Shown piece after piece: positions 46,445-61,100 of a stretch of 64,000 nt of DNA; positions within the stretch are counted from its first letter, which is position 1; each line of letters opens with the position of its first letter. The position numbers and the translations under genes are program-made. The stretch is from Pelodera strongyloides (taxonomy: Eukaryota > Nematoda > Chromadorea > Rhabditida > Rhabditidae), in NCBI GenBank assembly GCA_036852015.1, contig JAANDG010000279.1:62001-126000 (forward strand), given 5' to 3'. A model generated the notes under the pieces. It did not search any database. It was not told the origin of the DNA and saw nothing but the letters and a program-made list of their open reading frames with translations.

Positions 46445-46669
46445 CCACATTTTCGATTTTATAGATACTAATTTACTGCATTTGAACTTTTGTCATGTAC
46501 AAATATTCAATTATTAATTATTTTTTTAGGATTTATTAAATCATTTCTGGTCATACTTTATTACCGAACATATCATTCATTTATTCATATTTTAGTCTCC
46601 TTTATACCATGTATTTCACTCAATGTCTTTCAACATTTTTATTTTATCACATCATCATTTTTATGGCAG

Positions 46670-46679
46670 AATAAATAAA
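46670..46679 (+). terminator. Poly(A) signals of the FBF1-like gene
   Basis: Overlapping AATAAATAAA 226 bp after the stop codon at 46444, preceded by a T-rich 3' UTR. Confidence 0.65.
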
Positions 46680-49600
46680 GATTCTAGTGGATTACTTTAC
46701 AGCAATGTAAGTTAAAGAGATCTTACAACAGTACAGATTTCGGACATTTTGTAAAGTGTAAGGGAGCGGCTATAGCGGATTTTGCTTCTGCGCGCTCAAA
46801 TTGGAAAATTTTTTCAATAAAGCGAGATTAGTTTGCTTGCTGGTTGTATAGAATGATGTCGAGTGCGACTTGAAATCAGATTTTTACGATTATGTCTTTC
46901 AAACAATATAATTATTTTGAATTGCAGTTTGTATGACCAATTTTTGGGAAATAACCTCAAAAATTAATTTTGATTCGGTGTTTCTCAGTTAGGAGCAATT
47001 GTTTTGTAACATTTGTTGTACTTCGTTCTACTAATATTTAGTTTTTTTTTGTCGGGCAAGCAACTGAGAACTCCTGTTTCGTAAAGGTTTTCTCAATCCA
47101 AAGTAGGTGCATTCTAAATCGCGCTTCTGAATTTTCTACAGTATCTTTCCGGAAAATATTTGAGATAGATAAAAATAAATATATTTCGCTCGTCATAGAA
47201 GACAGCGAAATTGAAAGGAATATTTTTATATTGATAAATAGCGAAAGTCAGTTGTTTAATTTGTTGAGTGTAATTTCAGCAAAAGCAACAGTGACTGACA
47301 ATGAAAGAAACAACAAACAGCTAGGAGTATTGTTGAGTAAAGGTCAATCATAAAGTAACAAGATCCTGACCTGACTCAGTAATTTTGTTATATTTTTTTG
47401 TATCCAAATTATGTTACACAGATAGACGCTTTCCTGTTGTCGGTCACATTTTACCGCGAGATGACTCATTTTGTCCCCGTGGTTCCATCCATACACACGT
47501 TGTGCGGTTTTGTGTTTGACATTTATGAGAATGCATTTCTATTAATGTATAGATTAAACATAGTACACTTCTCACTTTTTGTAGTCCGCTAAGTGAACAC
47601 GTTTTCCCCACCAATTCATTACTAAATGTCGGTGTTTATCGATGTGCACACATTTTGTTAGTTTAAAGTCTTTTCATAGTTTCGCAAATCAAAAGTTTTG
47701 AACAATTCACCGCACGCAATATAATCCAGCTATATTGGGAGTTCTCCCAACCCAATTAAAACTATTGTCGTTTCCTGAAAGAGTTGTTTACATGTCCCTG
47801 AACTAAACTCCACATTCTGCCTGGTGTTCCCCTTTTGATGTCATATTTGCCCCGTTTTAATGAAATATTCTATTTGGGAACTTGTGATTTACGTTCTTGG
47901 CTTATGGTCGTATTTTATCTAATATAGTGGATCTTTTTTCTAAACTCGTTCATAACCAGATAACAATTCAATAGCGTTCTGTGTGACTCATCCTCGCAAC
48001 GCGTTGTGAAACTCTCTAACCATTAGCCTGAATGGCGAGGCTAAACGCAGAAAGGAAAACTGTTGGCTGCATATAGTGTTCCCGTCTTTCAACTCTATTC
48101 CCTAAAGAGAGGTTTGTGTACTTCGCCTTGACCATAGACAGTTAGTGCACCGTATTCCCCGCGAAATGTATTTGCGATGTATCTACACTGTTCCTGAAAA
48201 TATATTAACAGTATTTCGACTGCCTACTACTATTCTAATTTGCTAATCGTTTCCGGATAATTGTCAGTCGTTTGATTGTTACGTTAGCCCATGTATTGTT
48301 GTCCGAATCGTTATTGACACATTGGTGTTCCATTCGATTCAACTTATGAGGCACGGCACTTCAATCAGGGTTCTGAACGCACAGAACCAATGAATGGCCT
48401 TGGATCGCTCAGTATTATTGGATCCAAATTGTTATTGACATTAATGGTAGTCGTTGGGGCTTGGGCATAATCACAGTTCAATTTAAATTTAAACCACGAT
48501 TAAGTCTGTTCGATATATTTATTTCTAGTACAATCAGATCAATAATACAATTCATAGATTTAATGCCAATCCATAGCTTTAATACTAATAGTATAAATCT
48601 ATTTTACTTACATAGCGCGTCTTGCATTATCCAAAAAAAAAATCATTGATTATTTATTTGATTGTTTCACTTTTTCACTGGGAAATACCTGACCGCATTT
48701 GCTACAATCACTCCATATTTGTCTTCCTTATCTACTTTTTCTCATGTAGTCTGTAGCCAGAAGGTAATTTTATTACCCCCCCTTTTATGAGTATACCTGT
48801 GTACCGCTGATTCGTTTGGCAAGCTGTCCCTAGCAATAATATCGCCGGTTACCGGGGCGGTGAGGCTCTAGAGGGTCAACATTAACGGAACGGCACCACA
48901 AGGGTACGTGCGCGATCGATTGAGTTACCATACACCTGGCATCATATTTCGCATACTGTTTGCAGACAGAATTATTGATTATTGATTGATTAAACATTGA
49001 TTGATTGATTAAACATTGGATATTGATTGATTAAACAATTCATTAAATAGCTTCTACTTTCCTCTCATTTTTTTTCGTTTTGTTAATGGATTTAAAAAGT
49101 ACCATAAAGAATTCATGAATGTAATTGTTTTTTCGTGGATTTCTTTACATGAATTTATTTCCTCGTCGATATATTTATTGTTTCATCTAGTTTCAGTTCT
49201 TAATTAATCATGAATAACAAATTAAAACAACCGAAAGTTAGCTTTTGATATGAACCACTTTATAATAACGAAATGCTTATATTTTTCTTTAAAAAATTCG
49301 ACTATTATTTATGTAATATTTATACTTATACCATTATCTTTTTGTTTTTCACATTTGGTGAACACTACGCGTTGCTCCACGTACGGTCTGTCATCGTTTT
49401 AAGCGTCATTAGATTTTAGCCGTAGTTTATAAGAAATGTTCACCGCAGAAAAAAATTGTTGTTGTTCAATTTTCTGTTGCTCTCATTATTATTTTACTTT
49501 TTTTCCCGTTTATTATTACTTATTCCATATTTACTTAGCAACTCTAATTTTTCCGATGTTTTTTCTCAAATGCATTTAGCAACATTGCTTCACCAATTAA

Positions 49601-49769
49601 AGACAATTTTAGTTGCTTTTAGGTTAATGTTTTCACGATTGCATTGGTGTTTATAATTTAGCTGTTTAATCTTTGTTTATTATATTGCTCTTGTGTATTT
49701 ACCGAGCTTGGCATAATTAGTATTTTCCACTTACATGTTTAGGAACCTGGCTGAGAGAACGGCGTCAAT
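46680..49769. other. AT-rich intergenic region upstream of lgl
   Basis: About 3 kb without a supported gene. It contains a short tandem repeat of TTGATTGATTAAACA (48971-49040). A splice-acceptor-like TGTTTAG ends at 49742, 27 bp before the lgl ATG. Confidence 0.5.
48971..49040. repeat. Short tandem repeat, unit about 20 bp
   Basis: Three to four copies of (AT)TGATTGATTAAACA in a row with small length changes. Seen directly. Confidence 0.75.
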
Positions 49770-52700
49770 ATGAGTTACTTTTCCAAGATATTTGGAGACA
49801 AACACGACAAAGATGCGGAGGAAATTGCACTTAAGGATTATACACAATTCGCGAAGGTTATTTAGCGTTTTTGAATTGATCGGAAATTTTTCCGGGCTTA
49901 CGCTGCCTTGCAGAATTAACTCTTGAATTGTGAAGTGAACTAAACACGTGTCTTCACTTTATTATTTCAGACGTGGCAGTATGGCCTAGCGCTTCAAACA
50001 TCGTGTATGGCGTATGATCCAATATTGGGTTACCTGATAATAGGAACAAAATCAGGAGAAATTTCCGTGTGAGTGCTCTTTTTTTTTGGTAGCATTGGTT
50101 GATTTCTTGCATTTTTTTTGTGTACATCTAAGGTATTGGTGTTCTTTTTGCTGTATTTATGCGCCGATTTAAAACGCGTTTTAGGGGAAAGCTAATTAGA
50201 TGTTCGTTTTTTTTTCAAGAACGGTAGTTATGGTTATCAACGGGTACATGAATTATTTTGCGAGAGTTATGGAGGAATTTGACAGAAACTGGAAGAGAGA
50301 GCAGCCTGCTTAATTGATGCCCTCACTAAGAGATTTGGTAATCTAGATTAACTGTCGAACCTTATTTGTTCGTAGAATTTTTAGTTTAATATTCTAGATG
50401 AAATTTTAACTATGCAGCTTGCCAGTGTAGGATGTTTTTATACGCATTTCCGTGTTGCCCTCTGATTATGTGTTATTTATGTCATCAATAAACCTTTATT
50501 ATTCAGGCATGGAGCACCAGATACCCTTTACCACGCCGTTCTTCCGCTTGATCCCGCGAAACCAGTTATCCAAAGGGCCGTGGCCAAGGTATTTGTTTGT
50601 GAAGGACAACCAAAGTTTATCGTCATGGCCAACGACCGATCTATTCACCGTTTCACGTAAGTTAATTCAGCATTCTGCTAGACATTTCGGTACTTAATAT
50701 GCTGAGTGTAACGTTTTCCGTCGACTTATGGTTAGTGTTTAGATGTATTGCGTCAGGAATTATTTATTGTTTTAATGGTGCTACCAATTTAGTTTATGTA
50801 CGAACAACTTAACGGATTTGGGCGCGCATGGAACTGGCGCCTTTGGATTGTTTGCGTTGCGCTATATACTTCATCATTTCTTGATCATGCTTAATCAGCT
50901 TTGAATGGTCTGTATTTGTATTGTTCTTATATTGTAACGTTGGTGTGGTTCGTTTTAGGCTGACAAAGTCAGGTATTCTGACATCAAGTGTTCCTCCAGA
51001 GAATAGACTGAAGACTATTACAAGCTGCACTATGTGGATGAATCCATCCCGGGACGAGTACCATCTTTTGATCGGTATGTTCTGCTTAATTTTTGGTTTG
51101 CTCGTTGTTATCTTGGTTAAGTATTCTAATTTTCCTCGTAACTTTTAGGAACGTCCGCTGGAAACATTTACAATCTGGACGTCGACTCGATGACTTACAA
51201 TGAATACCTTTTGATCGATCAAGTAAAGGCACATACGTGAGTTTTACATTGAACTTTTTTTTTGTTTTCTTTGACTAGCAGTACTACCCAAATACTGATT
51301 CGTTCACCGAGAGGTGATCCAATATTCGACTTCATGTTGCAGTGATTCACTCCTTCAATCTACTTCATCGTCATGGGTGATATATTATTTTTCAGTAAGT
51401 TCATCAAGGAAGAGGATGCTCCAGTGATAGACAGCATCAAGGTATCGAGGAGAAATCCCAACCACATTGCACTTCTTTATGGAAACGTGAGTTATTCAGT
51501 CAGTGTGCTTACCGACTTCTCACTTCTCCGCGTACTGTACGCATATGTGATTATTACTGAGTTGTGTTTCAAAATTGAAAAAAAAATGTTTTAAAGTCAA
51601 TCTAAAAGTACATCTTTATTGCTGTGGGTTTACACAATAACTTTCACATTAGTACAAGAGAAACATTTATCCATATCCACTACTGTGTACACCAAAAAGG
51701 GTGTCTATATATGTCGTTTTTAATTCACATACCGGCTGTGTTGTGTGATCCAACCTTTTGAACAATTGGAACGGCTCGCGTTTGTTTTAGGTCGTTGTCA
51801 TTTATGAAGCATGCAGACGAAGAATATTGCGCGAGGAAGAGCTCGACACCAAACCAACGGTATGCTTGTTTGTTTGCAGTCGTACCTCCATTTTGTAGCT
51901 ATATGTTTTTCGGAGCGCCTATTCCTGCATTCCAAATAGAAATAATAATATTTATTTGTTCGAAAAAATCAGGCTGACAGAATGAACTAAATTGAGTAAG
52001 GACCGGAAGAAACATTAACGTGTCAGTGTAGTAATGACACTAGCATATTAACAAGCTTCCTATTTCTAGCATATCGAATGGCTCACCGACCAAGATATAT
52101 TGTGCGTGGCATTTGCTCCTGGAACCGTGTCGATGTTTGGAGTGACTGGAGATATTGAGCGGGTCCACTCATTCAGAAATCCATTTCCATGCACACCAGT
52201 CACTCATCTGCACAAGTCGACGGTTAATGGGTAGGAGTTTATTTTTTTATTTAATGCATCCATCGTGGTGGTTGCCTAAATTCCTGGAGCATCTGATAGG
52301 AGTGCACATTGTCTAACTGCAATTTAGTTGATTGATTTGGAATATAAACAAATGGTGCCCCAATGTACAGTTGAATCTCAATTATTATTTTTGAAAGCGA
52401 CCCGTTCGAAGTGAAGTATTTGCTAACAGTAAGGCTAAGTTTGAGATTACGTCTGGCTGACCATTGGTTGACAATTCCTTGGGTTTTCCCTACCTTATAA
52501 TATCAACAGTGTTTTAACGAAACCTTTCTTTCAGGATGCCATTGACGGTTTTCGCTGGTGGTCTTCCAAAGGCTTCACATTCAACGAAAAATTCTCTGAC
52601 AATGCAAATTGGTTCCGGAAAACACTCGGAGACCGTGTTCGACTTTCCCAGTCAAGTAAAGGATGTGGTACTCGTTCCCAAGCGTGCTGATCTTAAATGT

Positions 52701-55700
52701 AAGCCTCAACTCTTTTTTTGCAAATGTTGTGCAACTGGATGTTGAAATAACGGCTATCATTTGCCTTAAGTCGCCCACGTCCCCGGTTTAATAATCAACT
52801 AGATATTTGTTCCTTTAGCTGACGATCATTGGTCAACCTCTTTTCTCATCATTCGCACACAAGAGGAGTTATTGTGCCTGGATATCAGCGAAAAGCCTGC
52901 CAAGCTTGCTCCTAACAGGTTGGTCCTTCTTTATGCCTGTTGATTGGTCGGTAGCTTATGCGAGACATTATACATGTATTCCAATCGTATAGTTTATTGT
53001 CGTTGATTTAGGCTTATTTTCTCTCTACATTTCTCGCCGATTACCTCACTTCTGCATGTATCGCAGTTGAGCGAAATCGCGTGGAAGCGCGTGATGTTGG
53101 TACGTTCATTTCCTTATGCTTCATAGCCACTTACTTATTATCAATTGTTCAGCTGCACTTTGAAAGATTGTATAGTACTGCCAAAAATAAACATAGATTA
53201 TGTCATTGGTTTGAAAACGCGCTGTTTCAGGCCAGTGATCAACAATTTTCCGATCCAAAGATATCCAGAAAAGTATGGCCGCTTTACTATCAAGCCAATA
53301 ATGCTGGAACCGACACGGAGAGTAGGGAACTGCTAATAACTGGGTTTGTTGCATTCACACTTTGTGCTTTCCACTGTATTTTCCGGGGCGATGTTTGCTT
53401 ACGGTGATTAAATAATGCGTTTTACCGTCTTCATTTAGACATGCTAATGGATCCGTGCGCATTTGGATGGGCGGAAGAGTGACTAGCAAATTACTTCTGT
53501 GCATTGACACACGACCCGAATTTGAAGACTCCTGTGAACTGGGAGTCGATGAGGTTTGCATTACCTTAATTTGCTCTTAGCTGTATATGCGAAAAAGAGT
53601 TAGCGTTTGCACCGCTGCCTGAACATTTTACGTTAGTGTATCTCGGAATCCCATCTCGGAATTGATATGGAAAAGTTCAGTTAAAATACCGACTCTGGAT
53701 GGTGTCCCTAACAACGAGTTTGTTCAATTTGTCCATTATCCTACTTTGATGTATAGGAATCGCTGGCCGACTCGGGCACTGGAGATACGGGATCTAATGC
53801 GTCTGACGATTGTCCGCCTTTCCAATCGGTAATACCTATTTTGGAAATACATTTAGCGGTTTACGGCCTGTGGTTGAAGTTACGTACAAAGTTAATATAA
53901 TCTTTGGATCTGTTTACCTTTCGGGGTCCGAATGAGAAATAGGGGTCCGAAAAAGAGCCTAATCTTTTGACTGTTTCTAAAAAATTGCCATTGTTAACGT
54001 CAACTTGTTGAGCCGATAATCATCGTATTGCCAGGTCGGTGAATACGACGAGCGAGATGACGATCATCGACTGGCGGTTACTAAAATGGCATTTGACACT
54101 GAAAACGGAACGGTCGTCATTGGAGGCAGAGGAGGACACGTCTTCTTGTACCTTTTCCAAGAAGTGGAACAGGTCTGTTTTCGTTGATTGAATAATTTTT
54201 GATTTCATTTTCACATTAGCGTATATTGAGCTTTTGATGTATTTTGTTTTCTCTTGGATGCAAGGGGTATAAACTTTTTCTTGGAGCACTTATCTTTCCT
54301 CGTTAAGGTGGTTCACCGAATATTGAGTAGTATGCATCCCCTCCCGTCATCTCATTCAGTTACTTATAAAGGCAATTTCAGGAATATCCGTCCCCAAAAA
54401 CCCTCGAAACTGCTCTTCCGGTTGACAATTCACAAATGCCGGTTGTCTGCCGAACTCTCACTGGACTTGAAGTCAGGAAAAAGAACAGGAACTACGCAGC
54501 GTATTCCTACCACCCAACGCCTATCTATGACTCAGTCGAATTGTAAGTCCTTTTATTTGCAACGTATTGCAATATTTCGCGCCAAATACAGTACTTTACT
54601 TGAGACTTTCCATAAAAGAGTGTTATCAATCTATTTGAGAGAAATAACCGTCCGGTCGCACAGGAAGGCTAACGCGAATTTAAGAGCTGTTCTTCAAAAG
54701 TTTCCTTAAAAAGTTTTCTACGCTTTCAGGCCTTTGATCCAAATGAAGCCCTGTACTCCAATCACGTCGTTGGCGCTGAGGGCAGGTATTTTGGTTGTCG
54801 GAACCGCTTTTGGATTCGCCATCATTGGTGTGAAGGACTACACCGTTTTGCATGTTTCGTGCACGGTTGAACAAGGTGAGATTCTATCATTCAGCGGGTT
54901 ACCGACGAAAATGTATTCGTGAGATACAGATACACTCTCCCGAACAATTCTTTAACGAAATCAATCCTTTCTGAGGAATATTGATGAAGCTGATAATTTT
55001 TTTGATAACTTCATGATGTCATTTAGACCACATTGCCGCTGCTGTCGATCAGAATTCGACCCTTGGTCGTTTCAAGTCTATGCGAAAGTCAATCTCCAGG
55101 AGCATCCGACAGTCCTTCAGAAGACCACCCAGGAGGGCAGCCGAGATTGCCGCGGGCGAGGTATGCATATTGTTACAATATTGTTACCGCTGCTTGTACA
55201 TGCTCGTGTAATTTACAACTTACTAATTGAATATGTATGTATGTATTTATTAACTTTGTGTTTCTAGTCTCCTCAACGTTCGCTGGGAACAATGAGCAAG
55301 ACAAACAGTCCCTCAAGCGGCTCGTCTGTTGTCTCGAGGCCTATTGAACGGAGAATCGAATCGAGAGATTGTGGTAATTAATTTATTTGTTATCTTCTCC
55401 CGTATATTTGTCGATATGAGATGTTTTGTCAGTTTTATCTGAAGACTTCCACATAATGCAGTAGCCGCAAACATCTGTCAAGAGTAGATCTCGCCTCTTG
55501 CAATTTGCGGAGAATTAATGTTGCTGGCCTCTTACATAATTCTGGTCTCTAACTTGAGCCTTTCTTCTTTAGAGATTAATATAGATCATTAAACTTTCAG
55601 CATCTATTGACCATGCTCCGTGGGTGGTCCGTTTTGTGTCTTTCCTCACTCCAAGCTTCTCTGACGATGGAGAATCTGTCTGCATTGGAACAAATGGAGG

Positions 55701-57046
55701 TTCCATGAAAATATTCAATGTCCGCGGAAATGAGGTACATGTTGTTTTATCCGCATCTTTTCGGCTGAGGCTTAGTGGGCCGACTCTTTTCTATGAGCAG
55801 CCTGTTGGTACTGAATAAAGTAATCATGACTTTGAAACAATGTTTCGTTACCCGCATGACGGGATTTTTAATTCAAGTGAAGAGGTGCACCAACAATATA
55901 ACAATATAATAAAATGATTCATGAAAGGTAATCACTCGAATATAGAGTATGTAACATTTTGTAAGAATACATATATAGTATGATAACATTTGTTATTGGA
56001 AGTTTTGTAGGTGTCCCCGGCAACAGAAATTCACTTCAAACACGGCGCTCCGATTATCGACGTTCGAGTGGTTTCCGAAATGGCTAAGGTGAGTTTTTTT
56101 TTTACCTTTTTGTCTCTTTCTTTGTTCTTGGCTTTGTTAACAAAAGTTTATTGTTTGTTTTCAGAAAGGCCTGTCGTCGCGGATTTTTATTGTGTCCACC
56201 GAGCAACAAATCACCTATTTCAAACTTCCGTCTCTAAAGAAAGGACACAAGATCAAGGTGACTGCAACCGAAGGGTTGAAAGTAAAGAAAGCCACAGTGA
56301 CGAGCCTTCAAAATAAGAAGAATGGTAAGTATGCATTGACTTAAACTACAAAGATTGCTGGGATTTCCCTGTTTGATGCGTTCGATTTGAGTCTTTTGAG
56401 GTTCCTTTATATGAACCTGGAAGAAGGATACTAAATAAACTGCAACCTGTTTATTTTAGAATCAGAATCCCGCAATTATCTTCTCCTCTTTCTGAATTCG
56501 GGTCAAGTCGACGTGGTGTCATTGCATGATATGCACAAGAAGGCACGATTCCAAGTTATTGACGTGAGTTTTTTTCTTTCCTTGACGCTATTATATTGTT
56601 CAACACTAACCTTTATACATACCTTTCAAATGCGTAACGTGCAATTTTTCTCATTGATTACACGAGAAAATTCAATATATTGCTGCCCGTTAATTGCGAC
56701 AGACGTATTTCAACACTAATTTAATGTACACTTCCCTTAATTTTATGAAAAATTGACGTGTTGCATGAGAATGACCCCTTTATTTTTAAGCAGACATCCG
56801 TTGTCTGGTTACATTCAGCGTTGGCATGTCTCTCAATCATTTGGCAATGTTTATTTAATCCGAAACTGTAATGTTTAGAACAAGAACGTGACCGCTATTT
56901 CTTCGGCCGAGTTCGGAGCTAACGGCGAAGTATTCTACCTTACTGATGGGTGTTCGCAATTACAACGGGCCACAGTTTCGCTTCATTCACACAAATGGGC
57001 ACCATTCCACAGTGTGGCCACTAAGTGGACCCCGGAGTACGAGTGA
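49770..57046 (+). CDS. lgl-1: Lethal giant larvae (LGL) cell-polarity protein, complete
   Basis: Twin beta-propeller scaffold of the LGL/LLGL family; it opposes the aPKC-PAR-6 complex at the basolateral cortex and acts through SNARE-related domains. Exons 49770-49856, 49971-50068, 50507-50656, 50959-51074, 51149-51236, 51396-51486, 51791-51859, 52070-52230, 52535-52698, 52819-52918, 53012-53099, 53231-53343, 53439-53553, 53757-53828, 54035-54172, 54382-54542, 54730-54875, 55027-55160, 55268-55373, 55601-55734, 56011-56088, 56165-56324, 56460-56563, 56879-57046; 946 aa. Family landmarks in order: ALQTSCMAYDPILGYLIIGT, RRNPNHIALLYG, FAGGLPKASHS, LHFSPITSLLHVS, LLITGHANGSVRIW, then the basic regulatory loop FKSMRKSISRSIRQSFRR (Ser at about 670, 674, 676, 678, 682) that aPKC phosphorylates, PIERRIESRD, IGTNGGSMKIF, FKLPSLKKGHKIKVTATEG. 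That loop separates LGL from tomosyn. Confidence 0.95.
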
Positions 57047-58184
57047 GCTCTATCCAGCTCTTGCTTGCAAACATGAACCAATCGTCTACAAGATGTCGGT
57101 AAAGCGCCTATTTGTGTTTTACTGTTGAATTCCGTTTAACGTAATAATCCACTCACTCGCACTGTCTCTGCTTTATAAAATTTATGCTAGTACCTCATAG
57201 TAAGCTCCGATCTTATTGGTTACGTTGTTCACAGTATACGAGAGCCTGCAGTTTTCCCGAAGAAGTATCTGTATGATAGTAGTGACACTTTTATTTATGA
57301 TGTTTTATAGACGGGTGGTCGAGTGTATTTTCCCCTCTACCGATTGTTATTTGTTGCTTGAGTGGTGTTAACATAGATATGTTAAACACCTAAGTTAGTT
57401 TGGCTTTTTAAATGACGAAGAAACAGTACCACTCAGGCTTTGATTATTTATCTATATTATGTTCTTACATTTTATATTCAAAGTTTTATGTTAATGAGCG
57501 GGTGAGAAGTAACTAACTGCCTGCTTTCCTTGAATGGCTCTTATTTGTGTAGTTTATTTATTACATTGTGTTCTATATCTCATTGTTACAACCGACGAGC
57601 TTTTTTGACTCCCTAACTGTGCATTACGATTGTTATTTTTGGTAGAGGTTAGACTTGAATACTTCTCAGAAAGAAGTATATCCATTATTACTTGTGATGT
57701 GATTACAACTCATTTATATTTTCACATTAGTTAGTTTGTTCTTGGTTCCGTACTGTTGTTTCTATTTGCTGTCACATAAGCAGTCGATATGAACCCGCGT
57801 GTGAACTTCCTATAATAGACGGAATTTATGAAATGTTCTGTGATTAATTGCTTTTTGGAGATGACCGTTTCATTGACGCTTTCTTGTACGAACATTTTTT
57901 TGTTAACTTTTTATCCCGTTTATAGAAAAGCGCAAAATTGCAAAAAGTGATCGATTAAGTGAGGAAATTCGCAGCGGGAACTCCGTGTTCGTGATGTCCC
58001 AGATTCATTGAGTTTGTAATTTTCTTCCTGTATTATAGGACTTACCAAAGAAATTTACAGCTATTTTATGTGGGCAGCTAATTATTTCAGTTTTGCATAT
58101 TAACCCCTCCCCCCAAATAGTTTAAGCATGTCATATATTCTACTGTTCATGTTGGCGCGTGTCAATTCGTCTATTTTTGAAATG

Positions 58185-58190
58185 AATAAA
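58185..58190 (+). terminator. Candidate poly(A) signal of lgl
   Basis: AATAAA in the sense orientation 1.1 kb after the lgl stop codon. I saw no clear canonical signal nearer to the stop, which would imply a long 3' UTR or use of a variant signal. Confidence 0.35.
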
Positions 58191-61100
58191 ATGCTGCATG
58201 CTCAATTTTCTTCTTTTTTTTGTTGGTGTTTCATTTCATCTTGAATGGTGTACTTTAATTGTCTTGAATTATTGTTTATGGAATACATTTCCCATTTTAG
58301 CATTTTTTGTCACATTTGTAGGTTATAAAGTTCTTCAGGCCCTTTAGTATTTCCTTTTGTCGTATTTTGATTGGTGTTCTCTGTGGCGGTTAACATTTTG
58401 CTCTTTGGTATTTTTTGTATTGACGTTGCTGGGCTTTCCTCGGGGCCAATTCAGTGTGCTTCTATGGCTCTTGTCCACTGCTAGGGGCTACTGGCCCACT
58501 GCGCTCCATCCATATTTTTTCTTCCTTTTTGAGGAAAGAAACGACCGCTTGGCCCCGTTGCCATTTTCAATCTCCTAATCTAATCCTATTTTGTTTCTTA
58601 ATACATTCACATAGTATTTCTTTGTTAGCACTTCTACTAATGCATGTAGTATACATATATACTTAATAATGAGCAAACATTTGGTTTTATGATTCTAGAT
58701 GTAGATGAGTGAAAAAAACTCAAAGTAAACAAGAAAATCTAGGGTAACACAGTGATCTTGGTAAATTGTTGGAAAAGGCAGACATCTTGACCCGAAATGA
58801 GTTGTTTTTGAACATTGTACCTGGTGCGTAGAACTTGTTTTGTGATCATTAATTATTTGCGTACTTATGGCAACCCTGCACCGAAACAAATATATTTAGC
58901 CATATCTTTATTGTTTGTGATTCACTGTATTCAGGATTGAAATTGTTGTCTTCTTTTGCTTTGTTTTTATGAATAAGTGGATACAATTTGGGTGCATAAG
59001 AACGTGTGATAGTCTGTGTAGATTGGCCTTGTTCTTCAAAGAAACTGACTGGCAAAAATGTTTTTTTTTCCGAGTGAGATATGTTTATATATTTCAATAA
59101 AATGGCTTACTGCCCTACAACACTGAAGCGATGAAAGTAGCAAAATATGCCGAACTTTGTGACCAGAGCCTTTTCATATAATTCCACGCTCATCAGCTAC
59201 TGTGCAGGCAATTCAAGGGGGAATTATGTTCGCCCTTCTAGCGCTTGCTTTCCCTTTTGCAATATTACTACCCGCACTCTTGACTCACGCTCAGTTCATA
59301 ACTCGGAAGTTGGAAAAGTTCGCGCGTCCTTTCCACTTCATGGCGAGAGAACGTGAGATATGCGCTGGTTTCGTTCTCTCGGACCGGATCGTGATCGCCG
59401 TTTCCCCATTTTTGACCTGATCCTGCTTCCTATCGACTACCACAATACCACCCCATGGTGTCGTACCTTTCGATTGTTGTGAGAACTTTTTCCAAGTTTT
59501 TTTTTTGTTAATGATTCTTAGTATTATCATTACTTAGAGTGCGGGATATTTTGATGTTTGAACGACTTTTCAAACTTTTGCTCGATCAATATATCTCCAG
59601 GTTCATGTCGCGCACATTATGTGCTTGACCTTGTACTCATCACGCCTTTCTATACTGAACGAGAGTGCGCGAATTACATTTTGTATGCAAGTCATTTTTT
59701 ACTTGATCTTTCCCTGGTCTGTTTGTCGATCTGCCAAATACTGCAAAATTTATCGCAATTAAAAATTACCATTCGAAAAGAATCCAAGCCACAAAGAAAA
59801 GAACAAAAAGTTGCTATGCTACATTTGACGACCGTTGTATCCTTTGTGACAATTTATTTATTCCGAGAAGCTTGACGTTTTTCGTGTTCCCTTATTGATC
59901 ATTCTTGTTTTTTTTGCTAAATTTGTTGGTTTAGGCCTTTCACATTATCATTTATTTTCAGGGCGTAAATCACATATCCGTTGTTTGCTCGGATGGGCCA
60001 ACGCAAGAAACAACGGCCGCGGAAAAACGGTGCGTGACAATTACTGCTTGTGCGTTTGTCGTTCATCCTCTTATTCCCTCTTTGGATGGAACGTCAAACT
60101 TTTGTAATCCTCTCATCAGACTAACATTAGCATTTCAAGGAATCTATTTTCATTTTTAACATATTACACCCACCACGCGTTTTCGCCATTCCTATTCGAA
60201 TTATTTCATCATGAACATCTTTTGGTCTTTGATTTCTTGAATTAGAAGATTGTTCTTTAGAGATCGTTTTATATATCTCTTTCTTGTGGTATCTTTCCTT
60301 ATTGCAAAGATCATCACTGCTCCAGTCCTCAGTTGTGGTGGTTTATAGATGCGGTAGGGTAGGGTGCGTTGAAAGAGCAAAGAGCCCAAGTCGCAGTTTG
60401 CGGACATTTGAAATGTTAGTGTTACAGGTAGAAGGAGAACAGTAATTCCCATTCTTTGATTTATAATTTTTCTACGTGAGCCATTCAGAAGCAAATCTTG
60501 CCATTCCTCTTCGATTCTTGTACTTATTCATTTTCAAACTAATTCAAAGGACTGTGTAAGAAAGGGTTTCGTTAACAAAAAAAGGAACATCTGACCAGTG
60601 GAGATTCCAGAGAGATAGGGGAAATGGCCTGAGAGTCCAGGGCCGCACTGGTCCAACGGATATAAGACAAAAGTGATTGCTGATCGATTACGTTGAACCC
60701 CAAAGCTCCCCCTACTCGAGAAAGAAAAAAAAATAGCGAAGGAAGAGAAATTGACGCTGTATTGCCCTTCGTGTCGGCTATACTGGCAAATCGCCATTTG
60801 AACCACCAATTGGACCAACTTTCCAGTTTTCATTCGCAATACAACATTAATGTACGTTCAACTTGAATTCAACTGTTTGGTTTAAGCACTATGTATGTGC
60901 AGCTTCCGATTCTTGTGCTGTATATGGAGAGTTAAAAGTGGCTTTCTTTATTAGCTACTTCATTTTTTACTATTTCGCATTATTTCTGATTTCGTGATGG
61001 TCTTCCCTAGTTTTTTAACGAGAAGATAATTTTTTCTGCGCCTTGAAAATCGAACCAGTTTCAGATTAGAAATGCAAAAATGCATCACGCCACTAAACCC

